Of a stretch of DNA of 64,000 bases, positions 34,893 through 42,725 are shown piece by piece; position 1 is the stretch's first letter, and every line of letters starts with the position of its first letter. Below the pieces are notes generated by a model. That model had not been told where the DNA came from, made no database searches, and was given only the letters and a program-made list of their open reading frames with translations. The stretch comes from a virus. The translations under genes were made by a program, and so were the position numbers. The stretch lies in the IMG/VR virus record IMGVR_UViG_3300027848_000009, positions 91,888 through 155,887 of that record. One strand, written 5' to 3'.

Positions 34893-35176
34893 TGGGAAAG
34901 TACGACATCGATGACGATTATGGCTTTCGCATCACACAGATCGCTCGACTCATCTCACTTTGCGGTGAAGACGAGACGCGGGCCACAGAAATTACCGTCG
35001 ACGAACTGACGGGCCTGCTGGCCGGGCACTACTACCCAAACGCGAGCCCGACGTCGCCTATGAACACAAACGCCGAGAAGGTGTTGTATCGAGTTTTCTA
35101 CAGAACAAAAGAGCAAGCAAGAACGAACTGCTATTACCGCGACATTCTGAAAGCAAGGATGTTTGGAGATGTCTAA
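34892..35176 (+). CDS. Small hypothetical protein
   Basis: 94 residues, mostly helical, with FRITQIARLISLCGEDE and ELTGLLAGHYYPNAS. It shows a similar layout to the minus-strand protein at 28813-29148 (KHLLSCFYILGLNEEDMNTYTIDDLIDRCGW), and each precedes a methyltransferase-like paralogue, so the pair may have been duplicated together. No family recognised. Confidence 0.55.
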   Translation: MGKYDIDDDYGFRITQIARLISLCGEDETRATEITVDELTGLLAGHYYPNASPTSPMNTNAEKVLYRVFYRTKEQARTNCYYRDILKARMFGDV

Positions 35177-35177
35177 C

Positions 35178-35876
35178 ATGACCCCAATCCAACTCTATTC
35201 GGTGACCGAGGCGCTTTCGAATCCCAGCCACCACACCACAGACACAATCGAAAACCGCAAGGCTTTTGGACAAGCGGTCAAAAAAGAAGAAATCCAGCTT
35301 GGCGCCCAGCAAGACAGGAACTCCACTGGATGGTCCACCGAGATCGCGCATTACGAGATGCTCTCACTGGGGTCGTTCAACTTCAACGTCATCCTCTCTG
35401 GGTATCTCACCGCCCTAGAGGGAATTATCAGGTCAGCGAACCCCAGTAAACTCTTTTGTAGCGGTGGCGCATCTCTGCGTGTCGTCAGTCAGGGCGATTT
35501 TGGAGCGGAACTTTTCGTTGAAAACTCCATCCACCTCGACTACATCGAGCGGCACATCGGCATTCCTGATGACGTCACTTATAATATAATTACGCATACA
35601 GATGTCGAGTCCGGAACATTCCCGGCTCAACTCGACTGCGCCATCCTAGATACTGTGACGGCATCAAGAAATATTCATATTCTTGACTCGTTGATTAACA
35701 ACATTCCTTCAGGGAAGACGATAATCCTGACAGTCTCTCTGGATCAAGGCTTTCTGGCCCAATACGGGGATAATCATGACTTCTGGCCAATGTTCAGAGA
35801 CCTCGCTAGTCGTGATGACATCCGAGTCCACCACATCCCCCTATCGCTTGGTCTAACTATCATCACAAAACGTTGA
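35178..35876 (+). CDS. Methyltransferase-fold-like protein (paralogue of 28047-28820)
   Basis: 232 residues from the ATG at 35178 (GGAG nine bases upstream; in-frame ATG/TTG codons further upstream are poorer). Same order of elements as the minus-strand paralogue: KLFCSGGAS, TYNIITHTDV, NIHILDSLINNIPSGKTIILTVSL, then DDIRVHHIPLSLGLTIITKR. The glycine-rich SAM loop is again unclear. Function unknown. Confidence 0.5.
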   Translation: MTPIQLYSVTEALSNPSHHTTDTIENRKAFGQAVKKEEIQLGAQQDRNSTGWSTEIAHYEMLSLGSFNFNVILSGYLTALEGIIRSANPSKLFCSGGASLRVVSQGDFGAELFVENSIHLDYIERHIGIPDDVTYNIITHTDVESGTFPAQLDCAILDTVTASRNIHILDSLINNIPSGKTIILTVSLDQGFLAQYGDNHDFWPMFRDLASRDDIRVHHIPLSLGLTIITKR

Positions 35877-35895
35877 AATAGTGTAGGCTGCAGCA

Positions 35896-36741
35896 ATGGC
35901 CGACCTGAACAGCGATAAAATTATTACCGCTCGATTTCTGGGCGATATTCCAGAGGTGAAGCCGGGCCAAATTCTGGTTGCACCGTCTAGTAATAGGATG
36001 TACGACGAGAGAATTCATCCAGTCGATAACTTTCTTAACTTCCCTCAGTGGTTCAAAGATCTGGATTCCGAGCAGCAAACGCTCAAGAGGTGTCAAGGTA
36101 CTCAAGACTATTTGACGACCGGAATGACGTTGCGCCTACCCAGTGATGTGAAAATTCGACTAGACGCTGTCGGCCAAGGCTGGGAATCCAGATATGAAGT
36201 CGCCGAAAACATTCCTCATCTGGGTGTCGAGAGCTTCTCTTACGATCAGACAGGTCCGATTCCAGCCACTGAAGGCAGGAAGATCAAGCGCGCCAACTGG
36301 ATCAAACTCCTAAACCCTTGGGAAGTAAAGACCGCACCCGGTTGGTCGTCAATGATTCTTCCCGTTCTGTGGGAGCAAAGCCGAGACTGGTCGCTAGTTC
36401 CCGGAGTGGTTCATACCGATTTCTACCATCACATGAATTGGGTCCTCAACATCTATACGGATGCGGAAGAATTAGTTATCCCAATGGGAACTCCGGTCGC
36501 ACATGTCATCACGTTTCCTCGAACAGTCAAGAGCGAGGTCGTTTATGGAGACGAAGGTGTCCATAATCTCATTTACTCCAGAGGTATGGGAAGCGTGTTC
36601 GGTGGCCACGTTGATAGCAGGGATAGAAAATACAGGATCCACCAGAGGAAGGTTGATTCCGGGTGTCCAATATTTCACGGAACCCCAGAAAAGAAGAGAG
36701 GCCGGTGGAGTAGGATTTTCCGCTCCATTTGGCGCCACTAA
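35896..36741 (+). CDS. DUF6065-like protein, divergent
   Basis: 281 residues. Middle segment KLLNPWEVKTAPGWSSMILPVLWEQ followed by WVLNIYTDAEELVIPMGTPVAHVITFPRT is a pattern I associate with phage DUF6065-like proteins (NPW...T.PG.S...P, then GTP.....PF.R). Residues 1-50 add a leading region. Function unknown. It closes the island before tail genes resume. Confidence 0.5.
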   Translation: MADLNSDKIITARFLGDIPEVKPGQILVAPSSNRMYDERIHPVDNFLNFPQWFKDLDSEQQTLKRCQGTQDYLTTGMTLRLPSDVKIRLDAVGQGWESRYEVAENIPHLGVESFSYDQTGPIPATEGRKIKRANWIKLLNPWEVKTAPGWSSMILPVLWEQSRDWSLVPGVVHTDFYHHMNWVLNIYTDAEELVIPMGTPVAHVITFPRTVKSEVVYGDEGVHNLIYSRGMGSVFGGHVDSRDRKYRIHQRKVDSGCPIFHGTPEKKRGRWSRIFRSIWRH

Positions 36742-36788
36742 TGATGGTAATATGTAAAACAGGACGCGTCGCCGAGAGGAATTAGTAA

Positions 36789-37160
36789 ATGGCCTTCTAC
36801 CAGAAACGAATCGTTGGCCCCACTACTCTGGGTACAACCGCAAGTAGCATTACCGTACCAGTATCATCATCATACGAAGTCCCCGTTGGTTCCACGGTAA
36901 TCATTAAACAAATTATCGTCACAAATATTACCGCCTCATCCAAGACGGTAACAATTTGGGTCGTTCCAGCCAACACCTCAGCGGCGGACTCACACATCAT
37001 TTTCCACGATCTCCTCATCAACGCCAACGAGACAACTCTCATCAACATGTCGCTAGTCATGTCTGAAGGGAACCCTGACGGAGACAAGCTCTACGCTAGG
37101 GCAAGTGCCGTTTCAGCGGTGAATATGACCATTAGCGCGGTGGACGAGGACGCAACCTGA
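36789..37160 (+). CDS. Small virion-like beta protein
   Basis: 123 residues of regular beta pattern (ASSITVPVSSSYEVPVGSTVIIKQIIVTNITASSKTVTIWVV) typical of small tail or fibre-associated jelly-roll/Ig-like proteins. GAGAGGAA lies 9 bp upstream of the ATG. Its stop overlaps the next ATG (TGATG), so it belongs with the following two tail proteins. Confidence 0.6.
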   Translation: MAFYQKRIVGPTTLGTTASSITVPVSSSYEVPVGSTVIIKQIIVTNITASSKTVTIWVVPANTSAADSHIIFHDLLINANETTLINMSLVMSEGNPDGDKLYARASAVSAVNMTISAVDEDAT

Positions 37161-37843
37161 TGGGCGGGATCGTAAGGGTTAACGCCCCAGATCCCCTCGC
37201 CGAGTATATAAATTCCGCTGACGAGATCTACGGAACAGGCGTAGATGGGAGCGTTCAGATAACGGCGGATGCACACCTGATCTCCGACATGTTTTACTAC
37301 AACCTCACTATTGACCCATCAATAACTTTATTTACTGATGGTTACAGGGTATTCGTCAAAAATCTTCTCACACTTGGCGACAATTCGGTTATTGGTAATC
37401 CCGGTGGTTTTTCTGGAACCGGAACTCTCCTCAGTGGTGGAAGCACGGTCGGCGAAAACGTCACCAACAGCCTTGGCGGCGACGCCGCTGCTACCTACAC
37501 TGCCACGCCTCCAACCGCAGCCAATGGTGGCAGCGTTTACTATCGGTACCCGTCGCAGGCAATATTGGGATACCAGATCACCGCTTCCTCTAGCGGGCCC
37601 GTCTATCTTCGTGGCGGCGCTTCTGCCACCGGAACTTCCGGTGGTGGCGTTGTCATCGTCGCCGCGCGTTACATCTCCTGCAACGGAACGGCTCAAGTAT
37701 CAGCCACTGGCGGAGTCAGCGCTGGCGGTGGAGTCGTCATTCTTGTCAGCACGCCAAGTGTCGCCCCCGCTGGGCTAGTTCTCAACGTTGCAGGGCAAAC
37801 TGGTGGAGCCAGTGGGACGGCCATTTATCTAGAGGTTGACTGA
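37160..37843 (+). CDS. Tail protein with common collar-type N-terminal domain
   Basis: 227 residues. The N-terminal GTGVDGSVQITADAHLISDMFYYNLTIDPSITLFTDGYRVFVKNLLTL is a recurring phage tail/collar domain (beta-helix start). Gly/Ser/Ala-rich beta repeats follow. It shares this opening with the next, longer gene, so the two are tandem paralogues. Its stop overlaps the next ATG. Confidence 0.7.
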   Translation: MGGIVRVNAPDPLAEYINSADEIYGTGVDGSVQITADAHLISDMFYYNLTIDPSITLFTDGYRVFVKNLLTLGDNSVIGNPGGFSGTGTLLSGGSTVGENVTNSLGGDAAATYTATPPTAANGGSVYYRYPSQAILGYQITASSSGPVYLRGGASATGTSGGGVVIVAARYISCNGTAQVSATGGVSAGGGVVILVSTPSVAPAGLVLNVAGQTGGASGTAIYLEVD

Positions 37844-39399
37844 TGGGCATTGTTCGAATTAAGGCAAAGCCTGACCAAAGGCTAGGAAATGATTCGATTT
37901 ACGGATCCGGGTACGATGGTTCCACGGTAATTTCGTCTACATTCATAATGAATAGAGACTATTATTGGGACAACTTGACGATCAACTCTACCGGTAACCT
38001 GTTCACCAACGGTTACCGAGTGTTTGTGCAGAACACTCTCACCATGGCACAGAATGCCACGATGGGGATGTCCGCGTCATCCAACATAACCGACGTAAAC
38101 ACCTTTGGGACGTTGATCGGCCGAGCGGACGATGCCGAGACCGGCATCACAAAGCAATACGTCCTAGGTGACAGTTCGTCCGGAACTCAGGTGCCACCAT
38201 CGATCATCCATGATCTCAATTTCTCCATCCGTGGATGGCACTACGACCCGGTGGTCGGCTTCCGTCGAGTAGAAGGTGGAGACGACGGTGGCCAAGGCGT
38301 GAATGTCGCCGGAACTGCCGGTGGCGGCAGTAACGCAGGCGCAGGCGGTGCAGGTAGCTCTGGAGGCTCTGGAGGCTCTGGAGGCTACGCTCCAGCACCG
38401 GCTAACCCCGGCAATCCGGGAAATCCGGGGACCACCGGAGCAAGCGGCAACCCGGGAAATCCGGGAAATCCCGGAAATGCTGGCGCGCAAGGTATCGGTG
38501 GTCAAGGTGGAGATGGCGGTGGCCTTGTAGTCGTTGTTGCAAAAAACATCGTTTACAGCGGCGAAAGTGGCACGGCCGTCATCGAGTCTTGGGGAAGGCC
38601 GGGATATTATGGTTCAAAAGGAAATGACGGAACTGTTGGGACTACCGGTACAGCAGGAACTGGTGGCGCAGCAGGAACGGTTGGGGCCGCAGGGAACGCA
38701 GGCAGCGGCTACCCGGCTCAATCTTACCCATCGACACAAAACCCGATCGTTCACACTGTATCAGGCCACAATCCTTCGACTCGGAACCATCATACCGCAA
38801 GCAGTCATACCGCTGCAACCGCAATTCACGCCAACGCTCATGGCGGTCGAACCATAATTAATCACGACTGCAAAGCGGATACAAACCCGGCCGCTCATCA
38901 CCACAGGAGAAGCAACCAGCACAGCAATTTCCATAACGACGGCTACAAAGGCTCGATGCATCAATTTTTACTAAGAAGCAACGCCCACCACGGCGTCCAC
39001 AACCCTGCCACCAACACGGGAAACCATCATTGCAACACCAATTACAACCCCAACCATAACCATACGTATGTTTCTGGGCACAACCCTGCCACAACAAACC
39101 ACCATCACGTTGCGGGCAGCCACAACCCTCAGACCCAAAATCATGCGGCAAGTGGAGGCACCCACAACGCTGCCGTTCACTATCCTGCGATTCCCGGTGG
39201 CGCCGAGGGAATAGGTGGAACGGCGGGGGCCGGTGGCGCAGCAGGTGCGGCGGGTGTCGGTGGCGCCAAGGGAATAGGTGGAACGGGCGGAACCGGAACG
39301 GTTGGACTTCGCGGCGGATTGCTTGTCGTGTGCGACACAATTTCGGCGTCGATTAACACAGTTAATGGCGGGCATGGAACTGTTTTACTCAACGCTTAA
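37843..39399 (+). CDS. Tail fibre with Gly-X-Y, NPG-rich and His-rich repeat regions
   Basis: 518 residues. Order: N-terminal domain shared with the upstream paralogue (1-85); a region with KQYVLGDSSSGTQVPP (~105-145); glycine-rich Gly-X-Y segment at ~155-225 with six Asn-Pro-Gly triplets; a short beta segment (GLVVVVAKNIVYSG); a second Gly-rich run (~255-290); a His/Asn-rich region of HNPxTxNHH-type repeats (~305-450); a third Gly-rich run; and a closing LLVVCDTIS beta segment. The Gly-rich runs recall collagen-like or polyglycine-II fibre tips; the HxH pairs recall the iron-binding needle of T4 gp37. Likely an exposed receptor-binding fibre. Confidence 0.75.
   Translation: MGIVRIKAKPDQRLGNDSIYGSGYDGSTVISSTFIMNRDYYWDNLTINSTGNLFTNGYRVFVQNTLTMAQNATMGMSASSNITDVNTFGTLIGRADDAETGITKQYVLGDSSSGTQVPPSIIHDLNFSIRGWHYDPVVGFRRVEGGDDGGQGVNVAGTAGGGSNAGAGGAGSSGGSGGSGGYAPAPANPGNPGNPGTTGASGNPGNPGNPGNAGAQGIGGQGGDGGGLVVVVAKNIVYSGESGTAVIESWGRPGYYGSKGNDGTVGTTGTAGTGGAAGTVGAAGNAGSGYPAQSYPSTQNPIVHTVSGHNPSTRNHHTASSHTAATAIHANAHGGRTIINHDCKADTNPAAHHHRRSNQHSNFHNDGYKGSMHQFLLRSNAHHGVHNPATNTGNHHCNTNYNPNHNHTYVSGHNPATTNHHHVAGSHNPQTQNHAASGGTHNAAVHYPAIPGGAEGIGGTAGAGGAAGAAGVGGAKGIGGTGGTGTVGLRGGLLVVCDTISASINTVNGGHGTVLLNA
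38404..38520 (+). repeat. Collagen-like Gly-X-Y codon repeats with Asn-Pro-Gly triplets
   Basis: Near-perfect 9-bp repeats such as CCGGGAAAT encode Gly-Asn-Pro triplets, with proline at the Y position before glycine. That is the standard target context of collagen prolyl 4-hydroxylases. Confidence 0.8.
38760..39190 (+). repeat. Degenerate His/Asn-rich repeats (HNPxTxNHH type)
   Basis: Units such as GHNPSTRNHHTASSH, VHNPATNTGNHH, GHNPATTNHHHVAGSH and HNPQTQNHAAS recur with varied spacing and include many H-x-H or HH pairs. Codons vary, so the repeat is older or selected at protein level. Confidence 0.75.
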
Positions 39400-39401
39400 T
39401 G

Positions 39402-39407
39402 TACAAT
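39402..39407 (+). promoter_or_regulatory. Candidate -10 element TACAAT
   Basis: Followed by TGGATAG and the ATG at 39425, resembling the TACAATAARTAG motif elsewhere. Weak on its own. Confidence 0.25.
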
Positions 39408-39424
39408 TGGATAGGTGATTTCGT

Positions 39425-39709
39425 ATGGCTACCCTAAAAATGACTCCAGAACAAAGACGCAAAGCGCTACTCGATGCTAGGCGTGACTTAGAAGCAACCA
39501 TTTACACAATGGCTGCCGCACTCGGTCTCGACGTTGACCTGCTGGATGACATCACCCAAATTGGTAGCCTTTGGCACGATCCGGAACTAGACATCCCTAC
39601 GATCGCTGCCGACGACAGGGAGTGGCCGATCTACCTCAAATTGGGGCATTTGACCGACAGGCTTGCTCTCGTTATTGATAAACTTGAGGGACCTAACCGG
39701 ATCGTCTAA
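39425..39709 (+). CDS. Small helical hypothetical protein
   Basis: 94 residues, helical at both ends, with TMAAALGLDVDLLDDITQIG. Its layout (an N-terminal helix, an LDVD turn, then an LxxLTDRLALVIDKL helix) resembles the small minus-strand proteins at 29375-30059. It ends at the base before the ATG of the secreted protein. No family recognised. Confidence 0.55.
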   Translation: MATLKMTPEQRRKALLDARRDLEATIYTMAAALGLDVDLLDDITQIGSLWHDPELDIPTIAADDREWPIYLKLGHLTDRLALVIDKLEGPNRIV

Positions 39710-41497
39710 ATGGCGGCGAGGCCGAGACCACGCAGGGGATCGTGGATATTCTTCGTAACCGCAATATTTGCGTTTCTACTACCAGCAATTCCGGCGTCGG
39801 CAACGTCTTACACGGTCACCGAGGAATCGGAGTGGACCTTCACTGTTCAGGAATCGTCCACTATATACATATATGGGAACTCGAATGAGTCCTGCCCGGT
39901 TACGACTGTCGATCCATATTTGTGGCTTTATGACTCTAGTGGAGTGTTGGTCGCTCAGGATGATGATGGAAATCATAACTCGTCCGACCAATGCGTATCA
40001 TCCAAAATTGTTGTAAATTTACAGCCTGATACTTACACTATATACGCAGGGTATTGCTGTAGTAAAAATTCATTGGGATCTCCCCCTGTTGAAAACAATG
40101 CCTTTTACGAACTAATAATTATTGATTACGAATTGTCTTCGCCGACACCCACGACATCGACAACCATATCGACATCGACAACGTTGCCGTCAACAACGAC
40201 TACAAGCACCACTACAGAGCCTGCGAGCATTGGGCCTCCAATGAATCTGACTGCATCTTTAACGGAAACGGGTGTGTTTCTTGATTGGGATTCTCCCAAT
40301 AGTGGCAATATTGACCCGGAAAGGTATGCAATATCTTGGCGCTTGCCTTCTAATCCGGGTTGGGGTGTTTCAACCGGTAATGTGGGCTCTGAAAATGCTT
40401 TAAATACTGAGTACGCTCTGTCTTATAGTCTCTTTGAGAGTACTGGTGGGATTGGTGAAACATATGTCTTCGGCATTAGATCGGACAATGACACCTTAGG
40501 TATGTACTCTGGATGGTCTAATCAAGTTGAACTTCTAGTGAATCAGCCTGTAGCCACTACTACGACTACGTTGCCGCCTACCACGACTACGACCACTTTG
40601 CCGCCAACGACCACGACGACCAGCACTACTACGACTACGACTACGACTACGTTGCCCCCTACCACGACAACCACGACCACTACGCCGCCTACCACCACTA
40701 CGACGACCACTACGACGCCGCCGCCAACAACCACGACAACATTGCCACCCACGACGACGACAACAACGACAACCACCACTACTGCGCCGCCAACAACCAC
40801 AACCACGACGCTGCCACCAACAACCACTACGACGACGCTCCCGCCAACGACAACTACGACGCCGCCGACAACCACGACTACCTTGCCGCCCACAACGACG
40901 ACAAGCACAACAACCCCACCGACGACTACAGAACCGACCACCACAACAACAGAGGTAATAGTTGGAACCACAACCGTCCCCAGACCAACCACAACGACAA
41001 CCACTAACCCGGTACGTCAACCAGAAACGATCTCCAAAGATCCGCAAAAAATCGCGAAAGCCGCAGCGGTCACAGAATCAATCGAAGACGACCAACTTGC
41101 GGGTGAAGTGTTTACGGTCATCGCCGAAGACGAGGTGACGGTAGAGGAAATCGAAAAACTCGTAAAAAACGAGAACTTTGAAACTTTGAACGACGCTCAA
41201 ATATCTTCGATAGCAGCAGCACTTTCCGACGAATCCGATGCTGTCAAAGAGGTTTTCGAGGACGAGGTAAACATTTTCGATGGTGTCACTGACGAATATG
41301 TTCCAAGTGGCTCCACTGTCACCGTGAGTGAAAGGCGTATAATTATTGCAGCTACCGCAATAGTAATGACGGTTCCGATTCCGTCGTCAAAACATGCTTC
41401 TACTCCATCTAGTGGTAGAGCGGGTGGTTCGGCGCCATCGGGTGGGGGTGGGAGTTCTTCTTCAGAGGGAGAATCTTCCAAGAAACGCAAAAAATAG
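39710..41497 (+). CDS. Sec-secreted mucin-like protein with PPC-like and Fn3 domains
   Basis: 595 residues. Residues 1-31 are a signal peptide (RPRPRRGSW, hydrophobic core, then ASA cleavage site). Residues ~35-145 resemble a bacterial pre-peptidase C-terminal (PPC) beta domain; ~170-280 a fibronectin type III domain (PMNLTASLTETGVFLDWDSP); ~283-430 are almost only Thr and Pro in TTTTLPP units. A conserved-looking helical region (DQLAGEVFTVIAEDEVTVEEIEKL) and a hydrophobic segment (RRIIIAATAIVMTVPI, ~540-555) follow, then a Gly/Ser/Lys tail. Such TTTTLPP secreted proteins are typical of aquatic Acidimicrobiia-type actinobacteria, so host origin is likely. A surface-display or decoy role is inferred. 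Confidence 0.65.
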   Translation: MAARPRPRRGSWIFFVTAIFAFLLPAIPASATSYTVTEESEWTFTVQESSTIYIYGNSNESCPVTTVDPYLWLYDSSGVLVAQDDDGNHNSSDQCVSSKIVVNLQPDTYTIYAGYCCSKNSLGSPPVENNAFYELIIIDYELSSPTPTTSTTISTSTTLPSTTTTSTTTEPASIGPPMNLTASLTETGVFLDWDSPNSGNIDPERYAISWRLPSNPGWGVSTGNVGSENALNTEYALSYSLFESTGGIGETYVFGIRSDNDTLGMYSGWSNQVELLVNQPVATTTTTLPPTTTTTTLPPTTTTTSTTTTTTTTTLPPTTTTTTTTPPTTTTTTTTTPPPTTTTTLPPTTTTTTTTTTTAPPTTTTTTLPPTTTTTTLPPTTTTTPPTTTTTLPPTTTTSTTTPPTTTEPTTTTTEVIVGTTTVPRPTTTTTTNPVRQPETISKDPQKIAKAAAVTESIEDDQLAGEVFTVIAEDEVTVEEIEKLVKNENFETLNDAQISSIAAALSDESDAVKEVFEDEVNIFDGVTDEYVPSGSTVTVSERRIIIAATAIVMTVPIPSSKHASTPSSGRAGGSAPSGGGGSSSSEGESSKKRKK

Positions 41498-41505
41498 GGG
41501 GTCGT

Positions 41506-41688
41506 ATGAACTTTTTTAGGAATTTAAGAAACGAAGTTTTTGCTTTGTCTTGGACGCTTGGCGGCACTGGTCTCGTGCTAATCACCCTGTCCGGCGAAAC
41601 GTTGAAACTTGGTGTGTGGATTAGTTCCGCAGCCTTTCTGCTGCACCTGATTGGAGCAATTTTCTTCACCAAAAGTAATGACTTGTAG
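41506..41688 (+). CDS. Small membrane protein
   Basis: 60 residues with two hydrophobic helices (VFALSWTLGGTGLVLITLSG and LGVWISSAAFLLHLIGAIFF) and a short polar end. Starts 8 bp after the secreted protein. Because it precedes the endolysin it may take part in lysis, but no holin family is clear. Confidence 0.55.
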   Translation: MNFFRNLRNEVFALSWTLGGTGLVLITLSGETLKLGVWISSAAFLLHLIGAIFFTKSNDL

Positions 41689-41690
41689 GA

Positions 41691-41696
41691 TATAAT
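41691..41696 (+). promoter_or_regulatory. Candidate -10 element TATAAT before the endolysin
   Basis: TATAAT lies 33 bp before the endolysin ATG, followed by GAGGGAG. No clear -35 hexamer at 16-18 bp upstream. Confidence 0.4.
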
Positions 41697-41728
41697 AGGG
41701 TAGTTCGTTTAGTTGAGGGAGATGCTCC

Positions 41729-42721
41729 ATGGGTCGTCCATATGTAGGCTGGGATGGAAACGCTCCCCGAAAAAGGGCTGGGACCGAGAGGTTCATCAAG
41801 CTGTTGTGTGAGCGCTTCGGTAACGGCATTTGGAATAATGGTTCATGGGGCGTTCGGAAAATGAACAACTCTCGTGTTACCGCTTGGTCGGTACATGGAA
41901 CTGGTCGAGCCTTTGACGTTTCGTGGCGCAAAATGAAAAATGGTAAAGGTTACGGCAACTACGACGAGGCTGTCAAGGTTGTCGAATTTCTCGTCGAGAA
42001 CGCCGAGCTGTTCCAAATTATGGAACTCCACGACTACTACCCTCGGCCCTACGGACGCGGATGGCGATGCGACCGTGAAGCATGGCTCACCTATAGCCGC
42101 CCCACCATTGGCTCCGCGCCCGATGGGGACTGGTTCCACGTCGAGGTCAGTCCTGCTGTAGCGGACAACGAACAATTCTTCATCGACGCCTTCGCCAGCC
42201 TCGGGGGCAGCAAGCCCGCTCCGAGTACTCCGGCCGCACCACCAGCACCTAAAGTTTCCCAGCCGTCAGTCACTGACATTTCAGCCCTCGCAGGTCTCCC
42301 TTATCCGGGAGAAACCGTGAATATCGGCGACAAGGGCATGCTCGTAAAACTGGTCCAAGGCCCGATCGGCGCAAAGCAAGATGGCGACTTCGGCCCACAA
42401 ACCAAGCAGGCTGTTATCCGATGGCAGAAATCGCACCCTGTGTGCGGACCCGCCGATGGTGTCGTTGGCTCCAAGACGTGGGCGGTCATGTTCCCAGCGG
42501 TCGACGTGAAGAAGCCCACCTATCCGGGTTCCCCGGTAAGGAAGGGCTCGAAGGGTGACGCAGCTAAAGCAGTCCAGTCAAAGATTGGCGCCTACGTTGA
42601 CGGCGACTTCGGAATGAAGAGCGAATCATCGCTCAAAGCATGGCAGAAGGCTAATTCCGTTTGTTGCGGACCGTCAGACGGTGTCGTCGGCCCCAAAACG
42701 TGGAAATGCATGTTCGGGTGA
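41729..42721 (+). CDS. Endolysin: M15-type peptidase with two peptidoglycan-binding domains
   Basis: 330 residues. SVHGTGRAFD gives His56-x6-Asp63 and DWFHVEV gives His137: the three zinc ligands of the M15 D,D/L-D peptidase family. A Pro/Ala-rich linker at ~155-185 leads to two PG_binding_1-type repeats (~190-255 and ~265-330), each with GDFGPQTK/GDFGMKSE and DGVVG.KTW motifs. It would cut peptide cross-links in the host wall at the end of infection. It lacks a signal peptide, so a holin is needed for release. Confidence 0.85.
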   Translation: MGRPYVGWDGNAPRKRAGTERFIKLLCERFGNGIWNNGSWGVRKMNNSRVTAWSVHGTGRAFDVSWRKMKNGKGYGNYDEAVKVVEFLVENAELFQIMELHDYYPRPYGRGWRCDREAWLTYSRPTIGSAPDGDWFHVEVSPAVADNEQFFIDAFASLGGSKPAPSTPAAPPAPKVSQPSVTDISALAGLPYPGETVNIGDKGMLVKLVQGPIGAKQDGDFGPQTKQAVIRWQKSHPVCGPADGVVGSKTWAVMFPAVDVKKPTYPGSPVRKGSKGDAAKAVQSKIGAYVDGDFGMKSESSLKAWQKANSVCCGPSDGVVGPKTWKCMFG

Positions 42722-42725
42722 CGCC

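Noticed and set aside
40543-41047. Minus-strand frames of Val/Gly or Arg/Ser/Cys repeats opposite the Thr/Pro stalk
   Set aside because: Pure antisense of ACN/CCN codons; the plus frame has a signal peptide and flanking domains.
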